This document shows positions 22,973 through 32,592 of a stretch of 64,000 bases of DNA, piece after piece. Position numbers and translations under genes: made by a program. The stretch's first letter is position 1. Every line of letters begins with the position of its first letter. The stretch covers positions 13,082,001 through 13,146,000 of the forward strand of contig CM060734.1 in the NCBI GenBank assembly GCA_030704615.1, given 5' to 3'. Below the pieces are notes generated by a model, which was given only the letters and a program-made list of their open reading frames with translations, was not told the DNA's origin and did not search any database. This DNA is from Takakia lepidozioides. Lineage: Eukaryota; Streptophyta; Takakiopsida; Takakiales; Takakiaceae.

Positions 22973-23605
22973 TTAATGGGCCCACAAATAGTTTTGCGGT
23001 GTGCTTCGCCCTGGCGACCACGGGTTTGTTTCTAGACCTACCTCCGTCTTTCCCTGTTCACGTGGCATTTTCTCCGAGTTTGACTTCCAAGCTGTCTTTT
23101 CTTCCGCCGGCCACTTTTCGGACGTTAACCCACGTCCACCTGTTACTGAACCTATTGACTGTGTAACCCGCGTGGGCTGTGTTGGGCTGTGACAGGCTGT
23201 GTCAAACTGTGGTGGGCTGTGATAAACTGTGTGGCACTGTTGTAGGCTGTGATAGGCTGTGTGATGTTGTGGTGGGCTGTGATATCTATGCGAACACCCG
23301 TGTTCTCCACTCAGGCCATACACATTCGGCTTTACGACAAGTGCTTCATGCTCCGTTGGTATTACCGGTGCAGCCCGTGACTGTTTCTGTGTTTTAATAT
23401 GCAAGTCGTGCTGCAATGGTTTGTCATGGATACCACTGTATCCCTTCAACTTATTGGCATTGACTCTTCCCAGCATCTCTTTGTTAATGGTTTGTAACAT
23501 GGCGGTGTTGTTATCATACATCTTCTGTATGACATAAGGTCCTTTCCATGGTGATTTAAGCTTAGAAGCCTTAATCTTCCCCTTCTTTTGCAACCACAGA
23601 ACCAA
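22973..23605 (-). pseudogene. Integrase C-terminal domain of element 2
   Basis: Continues integrase in another frame. LWLQKKGKIK and SPWKGPYVIQKM are the SH3-like GPY/F region at the end of gypsy integrases, followed by GRVNANKLKGYSG. The tail then runs through a His/Thr/Gln-rich stretch (YHSPPQHHTAYHS) that is simply translation of the CTGTG minisatellite at 23174-23285, so the array expanded inside or just after the pol reading frame. Confidence 0.8.
23174..23285 (+). repeat. CTGTG minisatellite within element 2 pol tail
   Basis: Words such as GGGCTGTGATAAACTGTGTG and TAGGCTGTGATAGGCTGTG repeat with a 10-12-bp period. It is the same family as 18550-18770. Confidence 0.85.
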
Positions 23606-23639
23606 ATCTCCCGTCTTAAAAGTCTTTAATTTACCTTCA

Positions 23640-24464
23640 TCAAAACTGATCCTTCCTCTTCATCTGAATTCTGGTCATGTTATCAGCTGCATCAGCACGT
23701 ACTTCTTCCACATGGTATAATTCATGTTTCCTGACCTTAATTGAATCTTCCAATTCCATTCTCCTTCCCCATTCAGTTCTCATGGTAGGTAACAAGAATT
23801 CCACTGGAAGTAAAGCTTCCATACCATAAACTAATTGGAATGGTGTATACTTAGTGGTGACTTTATATGAAGTCCTGTATGACCACAAAGCTGTCAGCAA
23901 CTTTGTATCCCAATCTGTTCTGTTTGCATTGACTATCTTAGCCAAGATAGTACATAGTATTTTGTTGGTAGCCTCTGCCTGCCCATTACCCTGTGGGTAA
24001 TAAGTTGTACTCTTCCTATGCACAATCATGCTCTCTTTAGTCAATAGTTCTATGGTCTCATTAATGAAGTGACTTCCCTGGTCACGGATAAATTCCAGGG
24101 GACAGCCAAATCGTGTAAGTATGTTCTCATACAGGAATCTTGTTGTGGACTTAGCTGTGTTGTCCCTCAGAGCTTTAGCTTCCACCCACTTTGTAGTATA
24201 ATCAGTGGCTGTGATTATATATTTGTTCTGTGTATTCTTGGCTGGTGGGTTAATTGGTCCAACAAAGTCTAGTCCCCATTTCTGAAATGGTTCAGTAGGC
24301 ATCGTAGGATGCAAAGCCATCTTCCCAGATCTCTGCAATGGTCCTAGCCTCTGACACTCATCACAACTCTTACAATACTTGTGTACATCCTTGAACAAAG
24401 TAGGCCACCAGTAACCTGCAAGTAGTATCTTTCTACTGGTAGTCTCTTCTCCAACTTCCTCCAA
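23640..24464 (-). pseudogene. Integrase core of element 2, zinc-binding His pair lost
   Basis: Catalytic core with all three acidic residues: Asp in LDFVGPINPP, Asp in RDQGSHF, Glu in GNGQAEATN. The second half of the zinc-binding module is present (CKSCDECQR), but the expected H-x-x-x-x-x-H (as in LHEGIAGRHFS of element 3) has been deleted where the frame changes between RNase H and this ORF (about 24450-24480). The core could be catalytically competent in sequence, but the protein is incomplete and out of frame with RT. It inserts retroelement cDNA into chromosomes in active relatives. Confidence 0.9.
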
Positions 24465-24478
24465 AACTTTTATTTACT

Positions 24479-25990
24479 TCATGGTGGTACAATCATCGTT
24501 TTAAGTACTCCATCAGGTCCTAGCGTATACATTCTGCCCCCTACCATAGGTAAAGCCTTGATAGCGATTCTCTTCCTTTGCTCCTTTCCATAACTAGGTG
24601 GGCACTGACCATGAGTAAGGTAGTATCTGATTGGCCACTGCCAATCTAACCAGTCATTTGCACTTCCCTGCACCTCCACTGCAAATAAACTTGCATTAGG
24701 TAATTGGTTGTCTACTCCTGTGGCTGGCTCTCCTGTTGATAGGCATGACAAGTGATCTGCCACAAGATGCAAACGACCAGGCTTGTAAACAACCTCGAAC
24801 TCAAACTCGTGCAAGATTATTAACCACCTTGCTATCCTTCCACTTATCAAAGGTTTGTTCACCAGATTTATCAGAGCCTGGTGATCCACATAAAACATAA
24901 ACTTCATTCCCAATAGGTAATGCCTGAATTTCTTGACTGCATAAATCATTGCCAGTGCTTATCTTTCAGTTGTGCTATAGTTCCTTTCAACACTGTTCAT
25001 CAACCTGCTAGCATAGTACACAAGTGAATCTATATTTCCTGTAACATTTTGGGCTAACACTGCTCCCAACGCTTCTCCTGAGGCATCACAGTGAACATGA
25101 AATACTACATGCCAGTGAGGGTTAATCAGCACAGGTGTAGTTGTTACTGACAATGTAAGTTCCTCAAAAGCCTGTTGACATTCAGCTGTCCATGCAAACA
25201 CTGCATCTTTCTTCAGAAGCTTGCTCAATGGTGCTGCTATCTGTGCATACCGTCTGACAAATCTTCTGTAATAACTGGTTTGTCCAAGGAATCTCCTTAG
25301 ACTCTTAACATTTACTGGTGGTGGTGAGGCTTTAATGGCCTCTGTCTTTCTGGGATCCACAAGAAGTCCCCTCTTACACACAATGTGTCCCAAAAGCACC
25401 CCTGAGTTCACACAGAAAGTACACTTCTCTGGATTCAGGCCCAGACCTCTCATCCTGCATCTGGCCAAACATAACTCCAATTTATGCAAGTACTCATTCT
25501 TAGAGCTGTACACACTGAAATCATCCAAGAACACCTGCATGAAATCATCCAGATACTCATGAAAAGATTCACTTATCACTCTCTGAAAGGTTGCTGGTGC
25601 ATTACAAAGTCCAAAAGGCATGACTTTGTATGCATAAGCACCCCAGTCTGTGATGAAAGTTGTCTTTCCCTGGTCTTCTTCTGCCACTTGCACTTGATTA
25701 TAACCACTGAAGCCATCCATGAATGAGTACATCTCATGGCCTGCCACAGTGTCTATCGCTTCTATGAATGGCGAAGGGAAAGGATCTTTCTTTGTACAAG
25801 CATTCAACTTCTTATAGTTCACACAAACTCTCAGTTTACCATTCTTCTTGGGAACTATCACAATGGGTGACAACAAAGTTGTATACTCTATCGGGTATAT
25901 AAACTTAGCCTCAGCCAACTTCTTGATCTCTTCTCCAACCTTCTATGCATAGTTGGGATTCATTCTGTACCTTGCCTGTTTGATTGGTTC
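24479..25990 (-). pseudogene. Reverse transcriptase-RNase H of element 2
   Basis: RT spans about 25918-25250: SPIVIVPKKNGKLRVCVNYK, FMDGFSGYNQV, MPFGLCNAPATFQRV, and the active site FLDDFSVYS (a Phe-Leu-Asp-Asp variant of YxDD common in plant gypsy). RNase H follows (HVHCDASGEALGAVLAQ; then, after TAA at 24961-24959 replacing the usual Glu of TTE-R-E-ALA, VDHQALINLVNKP and an AVKKFRHYLLG segment). Two further stops (25993-25991 and about 25943) separate RT from protease. Same frame throughout, so decay here is by point mutation. Confidence 0.92.
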
Positions 25991-27043
25991 TTACCCTGGT
26001 TCCAGTTCAATCTTATGCTGACAGATCTCAGGTGGTATCCCTTTCAGATCCTCGTAGCTCCAAGCAAATACATCTCTGTATTTGATGAACAGACTCTTAG
26101 CTTCCTCAAAGAATTCTGGCTCCAAATCAGCCCCTACCTTCACCATCCTCGGTTCCCCTTCAGTTCCCACATTCACTTCTCTCACCTGCTCATCAGCTGT
26201 GATTGTCCACCCAGTCACCACTTCATCCTGTAAACTCACAGCGGCTGGTTCCTCTAGGATTTCCATTTCTCCTTCTCTTTCTTCATAGAAATGTGGTGGG
26301 TAACTGCTTGTTTCACCCTCAATTGGTGTTGCTGTCACTACACCACAACATATACCTTTTAAACAACTTAGGCCTTCCAGTTGCATCTCTGCAACCTGCT
26401 CCCACTCTGGGTGTGCAGCGAACAGGGTAGCTTCCTGCTCCTCATCAAGTCCTCCCCTCCAGTCATACTCCCTGACCCCTCGAGGTCTTCTCGTAGCAAG
26501 TAATCTACTAGATTTCTTAGTGGTGATTTGTATCTTGTGCATCCCATCATGCACAGTTAGTAACTGGGAATTCCAGTCATGGAATACCCTGGCCTGTTTC
26601 AGCCACGGTCGACCCAGCAATAAGGAGTAAGCTTCCATGACTTCATCCATTTTCAACACAGTTACTGTGATCTTAAAGATCATCTTTTGAATCTGTATCT
26701 TAACTCCTCTTATCAATCCCAATGGTTGAACACTTCTTTGATCTGCCATTGTTACTATAAATGGGGCTGGTTTTATGTTACTTAGACCAAGCTTTTGCCT
26801 CAATTGGTCTGTCATGATATTCACTCCAGAGCCTCTATCTATCAGTACATCAGTTAGTTCTGTGCTTCCAATTCTCAATTGGATTACTGGCATAGAATCA
26901 TCAAAGTCCATGACTGTTTCTCGCCCTTCCGGCTTCACATTATAACTGGTCACCTTGTTGTTCGGGTCTGTGTTCCCTGTCACATAAGTAATCCGATTGA
27001 TTGCTTGATACAGCCTGTGTCTACAATAAGGTGCCACAGCCAA
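25991..27043 (-). pseudogene. Retropepsin-like protease region of element 2
   Basis: An aspartic protease domain lies near residues 45-150: VIQLRIGSTELTDVLIDRGS then GVNIM, and further on YSLLLGRPWLKQARVFHDW. The catalytic Asp is present but the usual D-T/S-G is D-R-G, which should impair activity. The conserved ILGRPWL flap-side motif is intact. C-terminal to it is an acidic spacer (EEREGEMEILEEPAAV) and the 'K-Y-x-D-V-FAWSYEDL' connection that precedes RT in gypsy Pol. It cleaves the Gag-Pol precursor in active elements. Confidence 0.88.
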
Positions 27044-27046
27044 TAG

Positions 27047-27730
27047 TTATCCAATGGTAATCTCCGCTTTGGACTGGCATATTACTTCAGCCAAAGTCCC
27101 TTCATTACTCTGCATTTCTGCAGCTTCTTTCTTCCCTTCATCCTCACTCACTTCCTCTTCTCTTTCAGAATCAGAGGAATCTGCCATAGGAATATCAGTA
27201 CTATTCTGCATTTCCCTTATGGTATCTGCCACTTCCTTGTGCAGTTCCTTCTCATCTCTCCAAGCCTCATCATCTTTAGGCACATCACTGCCATCTTTCA
27301 TTATCATCACCCCATTAGGTCCTCGCCCTTGGTCTGTTCTGGGATTGTTTCTGTAATCCTGATTCCCTGGCTGGTAATTCCCCCTTGGATTACCCTGATA
27401 GTTGCCTCTGGAATTTCCTTGGTAATTCCCTCTTGGATTACCTCTCCCTTCCATGCCATTGTTATAACCACTAGGCCTACCATAGTGGTCCTGATCACTG
27501 TTTCTTCTTGGCTAGGGCTGCACTTGATGCACCCTTACTTGCCTAGGTTCTCTTGCTGCTGTCCTTCTGTTGTAGTAACAATTCTTAGTAGAATGGTTAT
27601 CCATTTTACAGATAATACAATGTTTCTCCTTCATGTGGCATTCAGTGGTGGTATGGCCTTCATTCTGGCATTTTGCACACCAAACACCCTTCCTCCAATG
27701 TGTTGCAACCTCTGTGGCATACTTCTTCAA
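27047..27730 (-). pseudogene. Nucleocapsid zinc knuckles and GN-rich linker of element 2
   Basis: Two CCHC knuckles, CAKCQNEGHTTTEC and CIICKMDNHSTKNC, bind nucleic acid in the assembled particle. A TAG at 27514-27512 is followed in the same frame by tandem R-G-N-Y-Q-G-N repeats (NPRGNYQGNSRGNYQGN) and then an acidic stretch (SDSEREEEVSEDEGKKEAAE). The RGN repeats resemble RNA-binding RGG-type tails. The frame differs from gag by one base. Confidence 0.85.
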
Positions 27731-28912
27731 GATTTCTCCCTCTTCAACTTTTCCTTCCTCTTACTCTTCCTCTTAAGCTCTTGCTCTTCTTCCTCATCTG
27801 ACTCATCCTTAGAGTCCTCATCATCCCTTTTCTCTCTCCTGAGCATTCCCAATTGCTCAATTCTGTTCGCTGTTTCAAATGCCTCTTCCACTGTATTATG
27901 GGGTAATATATCCACTTTCTTTTGCAACTCTGGTCTTAGTCCACTCACAAACCAAGTCTTCTGTAAACCCGGTGCTGGTACAGCAGCCAGCTTTTTCATC
28001 ATTAATTCCATCTTTTCCATATACTCCTCAACAGTTTCATGCTTCTTTTGCTTTAACTGTTGTAAACTTCCATACACTTCATCCTCAGTTTTACTTGTCC
28101 TGAACCTATTTCGGAATGTTGTATTCAAGCCATTCCAGGTTAGGAAATGTTTATCAGGGAATCTTGCATACCATTCACTTGCTTTCTTTATAAGTGAATC
28201 AGGAAACAGTCTCATCTTGGCATCATCGCCATTCTCATTGTTCACAATACACATGTGCTCAAATTGGCTAATGTGTACATCAAGATCCCCTTTTCTTGAA
28301 TATATTGGAAAATGTGGTTTTGCCCGTGTTGGTTGTAACGCCATCTGTGGCCCTACCTTCTGCCCACTGACAGATGCTGGCACCTTTGCTGGTGCTGGTC
28401 CTTGAGGACCTGTTGTAGTTGTGGTGGATCTTCCACCCAGTGGTGGCCCCTGAGCACTCCCTGCTACTGGCCCCACGATATTCACAGTATTCCCAGCTCC
28501 AGTTGCACTACTTCCCACACTCCCTGTCCCCCCAGAGCCAGATCCAGGCTGCCCGCCTGTTCCCCCTGAGCCGACACCTTCGTTGGCCTGTGATCCAAGT
28601 GCTCCACTTGATCCAGGTCCAACGGGTTGGGATGTCCTGGTTGTAGTCTCACTCAGCTGCTGGGTCTACTTCTTCATACTCTTCATCTTCCAATTTCTTC
28701 TCCCTGTTTTCATCTTCCAAGTTCTGCCCTTGGGTTTCTTCTTCTTCACTTATGTAACTCAATTGCAATGGTGTTGGAGAGTTTGAACTCTCCGTTGGCT
28801 CTGCCACATCCTCTCCTCCTTCTTCATCTTCTATTTCAGAAACTAGAATTCCTGCTTTTGGTGTTCCATGCCAACTCTTATCAAAGATTTATGTCAAATC
28901 TTTTATCCATGG
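27727..28912 (-). pseudogene. Gag capsid region of element 2
   Basis: The capsid domain (about 28330-27850) reads FEHMCIVNNENGDDAKMRLF, SEWYARFPDKHFLTWNGLN and FVSGLRPELQKKVDILPHN, typical of the Retrotrans_gag family. It is preceded by a Gly/Thr/Pro-rich stretch and, in another frame (28880-28640), by an acidic region (EIEDEEGGEDVAEPTE). The C-terminus is highly charged (EEEEQELKRKSKRKEKLKRE). The plus strand opposite shows a long open frame that is only a shadow. The likely original start ATG near 28912 is now followed by two stops. Confidence 0.85.
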
Positions 28913-29157
28913 ATGCACAAATCGCAAGCCAACACCACACAACGTGCAGAAGGACCCTCGCCCTTCCGAAAGACGGGGCTCGCAAGGTTGGCGTGCGTAA
29001 GAAGTTGGACGTGATACGTCCAACGTAACGGCTCACTGCAAAAGATGAGCGCACCCCACGTGCAAAATGTGCCATGCAAGCCATACACGCGGCAGCGGCC
29101 CATTCAATGCGCATGAGAAAGATCTAATGTCCCGGCGGCGCAATAATTACCGCCGTC
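28913..29157. other. Flank of element 2, possible degraded LTR
   Basis: GC-richer DNA upstream of gag, with a GGACGTGATACGTCC-like short palindrome near 29007. It does not match the candidate 3' LTR start. Nothing coding seen. Confidence 0.35.
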
Positions 29158-29345
29158 AGGGTCTGCAGTACTGGTCTGTCCTAAGTCTCCGTCAGTCCGG
29201 TCCGCCCCTGGGGTCTGCCATCGGGGTCTGCCCTTCTAGTCTGCCCTTCCGGTCCTCTGGTCTATTGAAGTGATATGTCGAAGTGGTCTGCTCTTCTGGT
29301 GTGCCATAGTGGTCTGCTATTCTGGTCTGCTCTTCTGGTCTGCCC
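29158..29345 (+). repeat. GGTCTGC minisatellite
   Basis: Irregular tandem array of GGTCTGC(C/T)(A/C)T and CTTCTGGTCTGCTCTTCTGG words, about 15 copies of GGTCTG-type core in under 190 bp, grading into looser copies up to ~29470. Confidence 0.85.
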
Positions 29346-29469
29346 CATGCTGGCAACGTTTTCGTGTACAATATGCATTCCATGGAAGGGTCTGTCGGCG
29401 GGGTCACTAAGGAAGGCCATCCATTTGACCATTTGAATGGTCCCCTCTATCGGTCTGTCGATCGGGTCT

Positions 29470-30960
29470 CTGTCATGCATCCATATGGAAGGTCCACTAG
29501 TTGGGTGCGCAACAAATTTCGCCGGACATTCCCACTGGCAAGGTCCACACGCTGGGTCCACCTGCAAACAACATTGAAGACACGCAACTCGGAAGCAAAT
29601 CTGAATTTTATATAGCCAACCATGCACATATGCTTCCACCATTTTTGCAATGTTGTTCTACACATGCAGGTATATGGAGGACTCGCCTCAAACAAGAGAA
29701 TGAGACAAGGGAAAGAATGATTCACAATTGCTGTCCACCAAAATGACTCGTTGAATACTTCCAATTGTTAGTAAAGAGCTACATACTTCCAACCATTTTC
29801 ACTTCCATTCAAGTCTTTACTGTAAATTACTCAACGTAAACACGGACGCGTTGCGCATATGGACCACTGTTTCAACATCACAACCATGCACAACCCTAAA
29901 CATGGCAATGGCCCCTGTTGAATAAAATTAACGACCTCTTCCGCGCCCTCATGCAGTCCCCTGCATAGGCAAACAACAAAGCAAAAATAATAGAAGCATA
30001 TGAACGAAGGAGGCTGTGGCCTGAAATGATGGACTCCGACGTTGTGCCGGAAGTCCACGACTCCTTCGCATTGAGTCATGCTCCAAGATTCTTCACAACC
30101 GCGCTTACAACGTCGCAGAAATCTGTTGGGTCCAAACAGTCAAACAAGAAACAAGAAACAAGAAACAGCAAAAGGCAGGGAAGACAAAACGAGGAACAAG
30201 GGAAGACGAAAGAGGAGGAAACAGAAAAAGAGCAGTGGGGTCCTAGGAGCCGATCGGCAGTTGCGATGCGATGCCCTAAATCCGGACGGTCTGGATAGAA
30301 CTGGGGTTGGACGGGCAGATACGCGTCACGTCTACTCGGGTCTGCTCGGATGTGCGCGGGTTTGGCGTGGTCTGCCGCAACGAGAAGGGTGGACCCAGCC
30401 GCGGGCAGACCCAGCGACGGACCCAACGGCGGCCAGTCGGGTGGACCCAGCCGCGGGTGGGCCGGGGGGACACGAGGGCGACCCCGCGTCCGTGCGTTGC
30501 CTGGCCCACACATGAGACTTTAAGACCCAATTAATCTAAAATGAGAGGCCTTATTTATCTAGGTCCTTATTCACTTATCGAAGCCAAAAATGTGGCTATA
30601 GCCCTTCAAATTAATACCCTCTTTGCCTGACACGTAGCACCTGGAACAGCAAACATAAAATATGGCCTGCACTTTGAAAGTTTGAAGGGGGCCGATGAGT
30701 ATGTGTTTCAAAGGCAACATGGCGGTGGTAGATGTAGGCTGTCGGTTGGTCAGCCTCAAGACGTCAAACTCATTTTCATTCATTTTCTGAGAAGCATGGT
30801 GAACGCGAGTCGTCCAAAGGAATTACCTGCAGGCTGGTCTCCCCCGTAGTTAAGAATTGGGCTGAAAACCCGAAAAGATTACCTGCAGGGAGGTAACCCC
30901 CTTTGTCAAAACGCAACAGGGAGGCAATTCCGACTTTTCTGCCGGATCAGCTAGCTCAAA
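29470..30960. other. No gene recognised; short GC-rich repeats
   Basis: Contains AGAAACAAGAAACAAGAAAC (about 30146-30170), a run of GAGGAA/GAAGAC purines, and two copies of GTGGACCCAGCCGCGGG at about 30391 and 30441. TTACCTGCAGG occurs at 30825 and 30879 in a local duplication. Long frames on both strands here reflect GC-rich composition. No protein family is visible. Confidence 0.4.
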
Positions 30961-31016
30961 ACCGTTGTTCTTCAGAGCCCAGCCTCCCCATCAAGGTCCC
31001 ACGAAACGAGTGAAAA

Positions 31017-31063
31017 AAGTTTGTTTGTTTGTTTGTTTGTTTGTTTGTTTTTTTTTTTTTTTT
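31017..31063 (+). repeat. (TTTG)n plus poly-T
   Basis: Eight GTTT units followed by a run of more than 15 T. On the minus strand this reads poly-A then (CAAA)n, so it could be the tail of a retrotransposed sequence pointing leftwards, but no body was recognised. Confidence 0.85.
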
Positions 31064-31169
31064 CCCCACTCTGCCTGTTCGCGGCCTTCCGTGGCTCTAA
31101 CCGCCATGACTTCCCACGCTTCCCGGCCACGGCCTGCCATAGGCACGAACCGGCCCCAAGTGCCTCCTG

Positions 31170-31380
31170 TGATACCCTCATGGTATCACGACCACGACCC
31201 CTCAATGGCCACTACCACGGCCTGGGTTCGTGGCATCCCGTGGCACCATGACCACGACACGGCCATGGTCCACGGTCCACGGTCCACGGCCACTATTCAC
31301 GACCCTGACCAGGGCCTGTGGTATCTCGTGATACTGGCACCACGACCCATCACGTCACGACCACGGTCACCGTTCACGTG
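31170..31380 (+). repeat. CACGACC/CCACGG minisatellite
   Basis: Degenerate short repeat of CACGACCACGAC, GGTCCACGGTCCACGGTCCA and ATGGTATCACGACCACGACC words in ~210 bp. Open frames across it encode only His/Thr/Arg-rich low-complexity protein. Confidence 0.75.
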
Positions 31381-31439
31381 CATTCCTAGGAACTCGCCAC
31401 GAGTTCCCACGTGTTCCCAAGGCATTCCCACGCGTTCCC

Positions 31440-32580
31440 GAGCTTTCCCCGAGCTGGGGTTTGCTCCTGCACCTGCTGCCGACGAGCTATGGCTTCTGCA
31501 AAGCCACCAGACCTACTGTCATGCTCTCTTGGGCTCTCATGGCCCACCAGAGGCGCCCTCAACTCACCAAACAAGCTCTTGGCTCTCCAACAAACTCTCT
31601 TGCTCCATGAAACTCACAAAATGAAGCTGGAAAATACACACCTTTGCCACCTTGGTGCACTTGCATCTCTCATGCATATTCCCTGGCTCTAGGATGCCTC
31701 GTTGCTGCCCTTCTAGCCCCACTCTTGCCACTCCAAGAGCCCTTATAGTGCTAGAGTTTCATATTGAACTTTCCAACTCAAGCACATGCTTCACAAGTGC
31801 ACTGATTTGCACACAAGAGGGACAACCCCATCTCTTCACTCATACCTCTTCATGAGCTTGGAGCTGAAGCTCCCAACAGGCTGCGATGCATCCCCTCGCA
31901 GCTCCACTATTCGGCTGCTCCTCATCTACCCGCAACAACTAGTTTCGGGCAAAAATACCTGGAGCTGATCATATCATCTCCAACCTGCAACACGCTAGCT
32001 TCCCATGCGCAGCCCACATTCCTGCAGCTCCTTAACTCGGCCTGCAGCTGAAGAAGACGACCACCAGTTCGCCCACTCGTGGCTAGCATCTCCTCCGCTT
32101 GCAGCGTAGCTACGGCGTGAGCCCAGCCCCGTGAGCCTAGGAGCTGAGCTCACGTTGTAGCTGCAAAGCGTGAGCGGCACAAATTTGCTGGAGAAGCAGG
32201 TCCTATAGGCGAGGATTGCAAGAAGAGGGCCTATTACCGTGGACAAAACAAAGGGGGCCACCATGCACCATGTCTGCAATGCCTGCAGAAAAAGAGGAAT
32301 ATGAAAATATGGCAGAATTGAGCTCAGAATGATTGACACACTTTATTTCAATTCACAGATAGACGCTTACAATGAATGGCATGTGCATTTGCCCTGGTTC
32401 CATGAACAAAATGTATGTGTTTGTCCTAAATGCAAAGTCTTCACACGGTAACCTGGAAACCAGCGTGGGAAGCGGGCATGGCTCGTATGTGTTCACAGAG
32501 AATTTGGCGGAGCCCTACGTGAGGTGTCCCGCTGCAGAAGGGTGATGACTTCTCCGTAGCCTAGTATGGCTTGGTGAATG
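31440..32580. other. Unassigned DNA between minisatellite and MULE
   Basis: CT-rich with repeated GAGCTTGGAGCTGAAGCTCC-type AGCT words (31850-32160). No coding region is supported. It might contain the downstream terminal repeat of the MULE, but I found no matching inverted copy near 36.1-36.9 kb by eye. Confidence 0.35.
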
Positions 32581-32592
32581 AATTGGTCTCTC

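Larger units (their letters stand above)
18560..28912 (-). mobile_element. Ty3/gypsy LTR retrotransposon with accessory ORF (element 2)
   Basis: On the minus strand, gag (28.9-27.7 kb), zinc knuckles (27.7-27.5), protease (about 26.9-26.6), RT (25.9-25.2), RNase H (25.2-24.7), integrase (24.46-23.3) and a long accessory ORF (22.7-18.9) follow one another. PR-RT-RH-IN order and the motifs make it Ty3/gypsy. A purine tract GAAAGGGGGAGGGG at 18900-18887, directly followed by TAATGTTAAAGG, looks like the polypurine tract with a 3' LTR beginning TGTTA at 18883. The 5' LTR was not found upstream of gag, so the left arm may be truncated or diverged. Many stops and frameshifts show it is dead. Confidence 0.85.

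Noticed and set aside
23174-23285. His/Thr/Gln-rich functional tail on integrase
   Set aside because: It is translation of the CTGTG minisatellite, which also occurs at 18550-18770 in non-coding context.
27239-28405. 388-codon plus-strand frame opposite gag
   Set aside because: It is the antisense shadow of the minus-strand gag and nucleocapsid region, which carries clear capsid and CCHC motifs.
30078-30515. 145-codon frames on both strands near 30.1-30.5 kb
   Set aside because: GC-rich composition opens all frames, and the predicted proteins are low complexity with no domain.
31017-31063. Retroposed gene with poly-A tail
   Set aside because: The (CAAA)n/poly-A on the minus strand has no recognisable body or target-site duplication beside it.
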